From Paragonimus westermani (Eukaryota; Platyhelminthes; Trematoda; Plagiorchiida; Troglotrematidae), in assembly GCA_008508345.1 (NCBI GenBank), contig QNGE01000834.1, forward strand, positions 62,001-126,000: a stretch of 64,000 bases of DNA. The letters run 5' to 3'. Made by a program: the position numbers and the translations under genes. Shown here in pieces: positions 58,650 to 64,000 of the stretch; the first letter of the stretch is position 1, and the number at the start of each line of letters is the position of its first letter. The notes under the pieces are model-generated. The model made no database searches. It was not told the origin of the DNA and saw nothing but the letters and a program-made list of their open reading frames with translations.

Positions 58650-60047
58650 AACTTGTTCGACGACAACAGCGCAGCCATCTCCAGCTTGATGCGAGAGAAA
58701 AATGCAGCGTTTTCTGCCTCCACAATGGACCCGGACAATGAAGACACCAGAGCGACATCCCGGAATGCTCGAATTCAACTCGCAGGACGTGTCCAACAAT
58801 CAAGGACGACTGGCGGAGAAAGCAAAGTGAGCGGATTCAGGAATATACCAACCACAAGCAACACAATGAGTTCTTCGATTTGCTTGGGGCGATTTTTGGT
58901 CCATCCGCTCATTCTAAAATGACACTAAGTGAAGTGGACACCGACCGTCCGTACACCCAGCCAGAGGACATCATGAAAATCCGGCGCAAACACTTTGGTA
59001 GCCTACTGAACCGTCTAACTACCACTGATTGGGTGACCGTGAACAGCATGTCGCAACAGGCTATCTAATTTTTGCTTTCTCTAGCCCTGGTTTTGCCAGA
59101 GGTGCAAAAAGCGAGTGAACAACTACACAGTGGAAAAGTTGCAGACAAGGATGGTTTGCCATACAAAATCCTGAAGAATGGCGGGGCTGTGCTGGAACGC
59201 ACTCTGTTCCAGCTGGCTTACTCCATCAGGGAGCAGGAAGGAACGCCACAAGATTTCGAGGATACTCTCGTCATACCTGTGTTCTTAGACAAGGGTGGCA
59301 AGCACTTCACGGAAAGCTATTAAGGCATAAGTCTGCTGAGCTACGGAGATAAGGTACTTGCAAGAGTTCTCCTGAATCGACTGAATGCGGACTTTCTGGG
59401 AACCAGTGTTCTCAAGGAGCAGTATGGATTCGGGGAGAATCAGAGTAAGATGGACCTGGTGTTTGCTTTTCGATTCCGTGAGCCTTGAGACGTTGTTTAA
59501 GGCGTCTGGTAGGCTTGATTGTCCAGATAAGTTCGTCAGCATGGTTAGATTGTTGCATGTGGGCATGAAGGCGATGGTGCAATCGTGTAGACCAACCTTT
59601 AATGATTTTGACATCACCAATGGTGTGAAGTAAGGTTGTGTTCTAGCCCCATCCATGTCTAGCTTGTATCTGACTGTCATGGTAACAGTTGCCTTCTATG
59701 ACTCTAAAGAGGATGGTGTTGAGATAGAGTAACGGATGGGCGGGCGCTTGTTGAATATCCAACTTTTCGGCGCCCCAACCCGGTTACATACCTCAACGAT
59801 GCGCATGCTTCTGTTCACAAATGACAGCGTGTTGTTCATACACAGAGAAGAACTACGGTGAGTGGTCAAGGTTTTTGCGACCGCAGCATTCAAGTCTAAA
59901 TTGAATATCAACCCGGGTAAGACATTCGCTTCCTTTCAGCCTTCTCTGGGTGGATGTGCTGTCCCTGTACTCGCGTCTGGAGTCCGCATCATTAGGGATG
60001 TTGTCGGCAGCTGCGCATATTTCTGCTACTTGTGTACACCCTATTGA
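58650..60047 (+). pseudogene. LINE connector and reverse transcriptase, catalytically dead
   Basis: Connector: MFDDNSAAISSLMREKNAAF (58,653-58,712), then after a frameshift LLGAIFGPSAHSK and KIRRKHFGSLLNRL. RT: LHSGKVADKDGLPYKILKNG (about 59,115-59,180), TPQDFEDTLVIPVFLDKGGK, in-frame TAA (59,321-59,323), GISLLSYGDKVLARVLLNRL, LKEQYGFGENQSKMDLVFAF. There the frame jumps to FDSVSLETLFKASGRLDCPD, losing about 30 codons that include motif A and its catalytic Asp. ITNGVK is followed by a TAA (59,631-59,633) and GCVLAPSM. GAPTRLHTSTMRMLLFTNDS holds motif C as FTND instead of FADD. Two more in-frame stops follow (about 59,730 and 59,860). KLNINPGKTFASFQPS is the post-motif-C block. Confidence 0.92.
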
Positions 60048-60119
60048 CAGATGTGTCCTCGAACCACCAGTTACCAGCTCGTGTGACGAAGACTAACGTT
60101 GCTTCCGGATGCTTTGGAA

Positions 60120-60800
60120 GACGTGTCTAGAAGAACCACAGCCTGAAGTTGGCCACTAAGCTGTGTCTACCGCTCCAGAGCGCTCTCGATACTGCCCTGT
60201 GGCAGTGAAACTTGGACTCTGTATCGGCAGAACGTGCACTATTTGAGCCGTTTCCACTTGCGGTGTCTAAGACGCACCTTGTGTATTCGGTGGTCGGACA
60301 CGGTTCCGAAAACTGAGATACTGCGGCAAGTGGACATGGACGGAATGCAATCCATGCTGACTCTGAATCAGCTTCGTTGGCTAGGTCACTTCTGTCAGAT
60401 GGACGATGGTCGCATTCCAAAACAGCTGCTGTACATGCAGGTGAAATCATTTAAGCGAAATCCTGGTGGTCAAAAGCGGAGAAACGAGAATGTTGTCAGG
60501 GTACATCTTGCTTGTTGTAACGCTGATTTTAGATGTTGGGAAGAGTTGGCATTGAAGAGGACGGTCTGGAGAACTAGGATTCAGACGGGCGTCCGGAGGT
60601 TCGTTTAGCAGCAACTGCGCGATCGTGAGAGGGAGGTTGCGGTACTCAAGGGAACTATCAGTGCCGTAGGTCGTAGTGACAGGACTATGTGGCGTTGCGA
60701 TATGTGCGACCGCGAACGCGCTGGCCGCTTGGGATTAGTAAGTCATCAACTTGCTCACAATACATCGTCGGCCAAGAGGCAGCGAATAGGTAAGTGTCAA
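60120..60800 (+). pseudogene. LINE post-RT region and C-terminal zinc-finger-like motif
   Basis: SLKLATKLCL leads, after a frameshift, to CGSETWTLYRQNVHYLSRFH, LRCLRRTLCIRWSDTVPKTE, MLTLNQLRWLGHFCQMDDGR, IPKQLLYMQVK and NPGGQKRR. This is the usual LINE order (ETW, CLRRIL-W-D-xPxTE, QLRWxGHxxRM, RxPKxLxY, GGQKxR). In the same frame, beyond a TAG at 60,606-60,608, MWRCDMCDRERAGRLGLVSH, followed by QLAH, is a C2H2-like finger (C-x2-C ... H-x4-H) that closes these proteins. The cysteines and histidines are kept. Confidence 0.9.
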
Positions 60801-61174
60801 ATAGTGTCTATCCGTTATGCTCATGTTTTCCTCGACGAATCGGCCCAACGATCGCCGTCGTTCGATAAGTCACCCGTTCCTCTTTCCAGAAACCTGGATG
60901 TCTTCGGCTTTCTATTTTACCTTTGCTTTGACCTTGCTAGTGTACTATACGATGAATGTTTTTTCTGTTTTTCTCACTCCATTCTTGAATTTTGTTTTAT
61001 CTTCTATCCTCCCTAAAGCGCATTGACATGTACTCCTACACTGGACTATTTCTTGCACTATATGATCAATATTTTTCTTTCCAGTTTACATCTTACCGTC
61101 AGAGTATCTCTCTGCTCATTTATCGAGTGATTGGGGCATCAGTTTCGAGCTAGCTTATTAACTGACCAACTAAA
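60801..61174. other. No recognisable gene; presumed 3' flank or UTR of LINE
   Basis: T-rich stretch (about 60,900-61,080) without poly(A) or tandem tail. The LINE 3' boundary cannot be fixed. Confidence 0.4.
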
Positions 61175-61350
61175 ATTGGTCGGCTGGACACAACGGCCTC
61201 ACTCTTACACAATTCCTGCTCTTATTCCTTCGGGTTTACACGGGATATGTAGTGTGTGGGTGAAGCCACAAACGGTTTGGCACAAGCTAGGTGTAGTGGT
61301 GGTTAAGCACAGGCGTCTTTTGGCTTCGGTCACTGTGACAGGCTAAGCCG
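61175..61350 (+). repeat. Unnamed ~175 bp interspersed repeat D, direct copy
   Basis: Partner of the inverted copy at 54,635-54,804, with the same ordered blocks. It begins at ATTGGTCGGCTGGACACAAC and ends at GTCACTGTGACAGGCTAA. It lies within 400 bp downstream of the LINE, but the other copy has no LINE next to it, so it is probably not the LINE 3' UTR. Confidence 0.78.
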
Positions 61351-61354
61351 AACT

Positions 61355-62140
61355 GAATGTCGCCAACACTGCAGTTTACTGTATGCAACAGTGGATGACG
61401 CTTCCGGAGTTGTCACAACTTAGTCATTTTTAGACTGTTTTATTGTTAATTCATCACAGTCGTTCTGTTCCGTGGTTTGAGGAACACCTTTGCTACTAAT
61501 TTGTTGCGTAGTTACCATAAGTGCATTAAACCGTGGAGGTTACAATTCCTCAGCAGCAGGCACATGAGCACACGTGGCAAAATCAAGAACACCCGAAATG
61601 AGCTCATTAGACTTTTGCATTCTACTCCAGCGGTGTTTCAATCTGCATAAGTTATTATGCTCCATGCAAAACAGAATGGTCAACCCAAGTCCACTGAGTA
61701 CACAAGTTCTCTTACCATCGTGAGATCAAGTTGGAATACATACCCTGTACTTTCTCACTCAAACAGTTCCCGGTAGCAACGGTCTCCTTACATTATTTCA
61801 AAATCATCATATTTGTTTACATCATTTATCTTCCTGCCCATTAAGAACACGGTGATACAAATAGCTTGAAAAATGGCCCACTATAACCATCACTTCGCAT
61901 TACGCGTGAATGAATTATCACAGTAAGTTGCTCAGTCACCTTCACGTTGTGGTCACTTATCAGCGAATTAGACCAAGATCGCAACACTTTCAGAACGGGA
62001 TAAATCAGAGTCCGAATAGAAGCCCATTGGAAAAAAACAAGAGCCATAAACCTCGCCCACAAACAATGCCACTCGAGCAGCCAATCATAGAGTTTGGCTG
62101 GGGTAGAAGCTGAGTGCAAATTTCATCTGTTGAAGAATGT
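61355..62140. other. No recognisable gene or repeat
   Basis: Short frames only. Confidence 0.4.
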
Positions 62141-62142
62141 GA

Positions 62143-62461
62143 GATCGTACTGAGGACAGGTGGTCGAACTACACTACTTACACCACCACCATTCAGTAGC
62201 GAGGCGACAGCATGGATCGAAATGGCTGCGGGACACATACGGGAGAGGTACTGGAAGGATTATGGAAGAGTAGCATTGCATGGAATGGCTTTTGCCACAT
62301 GGGGGAACTAAGACTAAATGCCCAAAGCGACCGGAACATCTTCAGATCCGTGTTGTGTGCAAATGAGTGTTTTTGTCCGTAATCAGGTTAAGACGCATAA
62401 CTCGCGTGTTGTTTTCCCCAAAAATACAACCTCTGTGCCATCCGCCTCCTCGGTTTACAAC
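62143..62461 (+). repeat. Unnamed ~300 bp interspersed repeat, copy C
   Basis: Third copy of the family at 568 and 4,692. It shares ACTACTTACACCACCA, TTCAGTAGCGAGGCGACAGC (identical to copy A), GGAATGGCTTTTGCCACATG, CCCAAAGCGACCGGAACATC, GTTGTGTGCAAATGAGTG and CCTCTGTGCCATCCGCC. It is the longest of the three, about 320 bp. Confidence 0.78.
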
Positions 62462-62464
62462 AAG

Positions 62465-64000
62465 TTGATGGACATAGAACCATTGTTACTTATCAGTAGG
62501 ATGGCTGCGGGAAGAAAACATTTAGTGAACCACCTGTCCTCAGCCACGTTTACCCTCCTTCAAATCAGTTGTGGCGTACATGCTACAAGTGCTTACGTCG
62601 ACAGCAAATGTTGTACTGTCTTTGTAAGTGAGGATTTATCTGCGAGAATTTGAGGCTCTGAGGCATTGACAAGATTTTGATGCCACTATTGCGATCAGTT
62701 AATTTGGTTAACATGTGTTCTCGTGGGATAGAGTGAGTGAGACAGCGGGTATAGGGAATGTGTGATAAGCTTTCATGTTTCCATTTATACCGACACATTG
62801 TTTTCCTTGTTGCTTGCAATCGGTCCAGGAAATAACATGCCAAGCTGAAGTTGAACCGGCCTGAAGAACAGACAGGATAAGAACTGATTGGTGATTCTTA
62901 GCCATATGTGTTACGCGCTACACGTTTATAATTGGAATAAGTAGGTACTGACACGTGTGTAATTGATAGATTCAAATCATGCCGAGATGGTCACTGTGTA
63001 GTCTCTTTTAAAAATGTACTTCCAGACAATATCTATCTTTCGATATAATACTACTGATATGTGGAGCCTAGGAAATTGATTGTCAGCTATTCCAAAGCCG
63101 CCCGAAACATGGCCAAGGTAAAATATTATAGCAGACATGGACCAGATCAACTGCAACCATTTCATAGTGTCAAACACAGCTTCTCAAACAAAAGACTCAA
63201 GCGCCTTCTGTTAGACAGAGCTAGAAAGAAGTTGTTGGTTAAATCACTGTAAGAGGTGAGCACACATGATATTCATTTTCTGCCAATGTTTGAAAGACAA
63301 CTGTCACACGAAATGTTTGTGATAGTTACACGACCACAGCTGCTGTTAGGATTTCACCCCGTTTGAAGCAAACACATAATGCGGGTTGTATGCGAGGTCG
63401 ATTTGATGGCGGTTCCCTTTAATTCTGTGAGTCGATCGCCAAGTATAGAGATATTCGTGCCCCGAGCTGCCTTTATGTGTATACACGATGATTTCAAGTG
63501 TACCATAGTGAATCCGACACTAAACAAACCGAATGACAGGCATTTCAATCCAGAGTGTATCATCACACTTTCTGTGTATACAAGCTGTTCCAGTTAACCA
63601 TCAGGCATGTTGAAGGAAGAAACAAAGTTATGGAAGGATGACAGTGGTTTACGCAAAGCACTCGTAAGCAAAGGTCAAGACGGATCATCTTCATAGCTGG
63701 CACCTCTGTGAGAATTAAAGTAGGGGTATCCCAAACCGAACTTGTTTAATTTGCCAATGGAAAGTAGGTGGTTTTTAAAATGTCGAACACTCAATGAGAA
63801 ACGGTGGTTCTTAAGAAGATGGCATAAGATACGTGATCTACTGCTGTGAATTCTTCATTATTCACGACTGAAGTATCGTTGTGTTTCATTTGCGAATCGA
63901 TGGGTGAGCTGTGAAAAATAATCGTAAATCTAAGCGTCGTCCTCCGCCGTAGGGTACCAACTCTCAGCAGATTAGAAGAAGTTAACTCTACTCATTAAAT
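62465..64000. other. No recognisable gene or repeat
   Basis: The 63-codon frame at 63,061-63,252 is basic and lysine/arginine-rich but matches no domain I know. Nothing else recognised to the window end. Confidence 0.4.

Larger units (their letters stand above)
57939..60800 (+). mobile_element. 5'-truncated non-LTR retrotransposon (EN + RT LINE)
   Basis: One continuous plus-strand series covers the second half of an AP-type endonuclease, connector, reverse transcriptase, post-RT region and a C-terminal zinc-finger-like motif, all in the order of EN-bearing LINEs that flatworm annotations often label endonuclease-reverse transcriptase or 'craniofacial development protein 2-like'. The 5' end falls inside the endonuclease, typical of incomplete target-primed reverse transcription. 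The 3' end and poly(A) or tail repeat are not defined; the boundary at 60,800 is only where homology stops. Clade assignment would need a tree. Confidence 0.9.

Noticed and set aside
63061..63252. Basic 63-codon frame resembling a small ribosomal-type protein
   Set aside because: The composition is suggestive but no motif can be named; length is within chance.
1..64000. CRISPR arrays, phage, bacterial operons or defence systems
   Set aside because: No regularly spaced repeats, no dense gene arrangement and no prokaryotic ribosome-binding patterns; the retroelement content is eukaryotic.

Overview
The window reads as non-coding, repeat-rich DNA from a large animal genome, most likely a parasitic flatworm (trematode or cestode). 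There are no operons, no dense gene order and no intact host gene that I can name. What is recognisable is a graveyard of retroelements: four Penelope-like elements (PLEs) with GIY-YIG endonuclease domains, one long EN+RT non-LTR retrotransposon (LINE), a shorter LINE RT scrap, a Gypsy-type RNase H/integrase scrap, a weak mariner-like scrap, and several short interspersed families. The flatworm assignment rests on the mix of PLEs, this LINE type and a tRNA-promoter SINE carrying a hammerhead ribozyme (the schistosome SM-alpha element is the known precedent). It is an inference.

Layout: 0.57-0.85 kb, first copy of an unnamed ~300 bp repeat (A; sister copies at 4.7 and 62.1 kb). 1.8-2.1, 9.0-9.2, 9.5-9.8, 11.45-11.9, 15.6-15.9, 27.1-27.7, 36.7-37.3 and 56.8-57.2 kb, eight copies of a SINE-like family, most of them built as two arms in opposite orientation. 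3.14-3.2 kb, possible hammerhead relic. 4.05-4.82 kb, the only ORF longer than chance predicts that is not a known element. 7.27-8.28 kb PLE-1 (+). 10.8-11.0 kb mariner-like scrap (-). 13.28-13.33 kb, PLE-type minimal hammerhead. 16.3-18.3 kb PLE-2 (-). 20.5-21.5 kb PLE-3 (+). 23.9-25.1 kb PLE-4 (-). 27.7-36.7 kb is almost featureless. 40.1 kb LINE RT scrap (+). 43.5 kb tRNA-like sequence (-). 50.2-50.8 kb Gypsy scrap (-). 54.6 and 61.2 kb, an inverted pair of another unnamed repeat. 57.9-60.8 kb, LINE (+).

The most interesting system is the SINE-like family. Its right arm holds tRNA-like A and B boxes followed by a type I hammerhead ribozyme with a self-complementary stem III (CTCGAG). The left arm is the same sequence inverted, so an element carries two divergent Pol III-like promoters and two ribozymes on opposite strands. 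One copy (11,450-11,903) is bounded by a perfect 12-bp target-site duplication, so the head-to-head composite appears to have moved as a unit. The separate hammerhead at 13.28 kb has the minimal ACGT stem III described for PLE flanking repeats. The autonomous elements are all dead: damage falls on catalytic residues (motif A deleted, YVDD changed to CVGD, VDT or YVVD, FADD changed to FTND or FADY).
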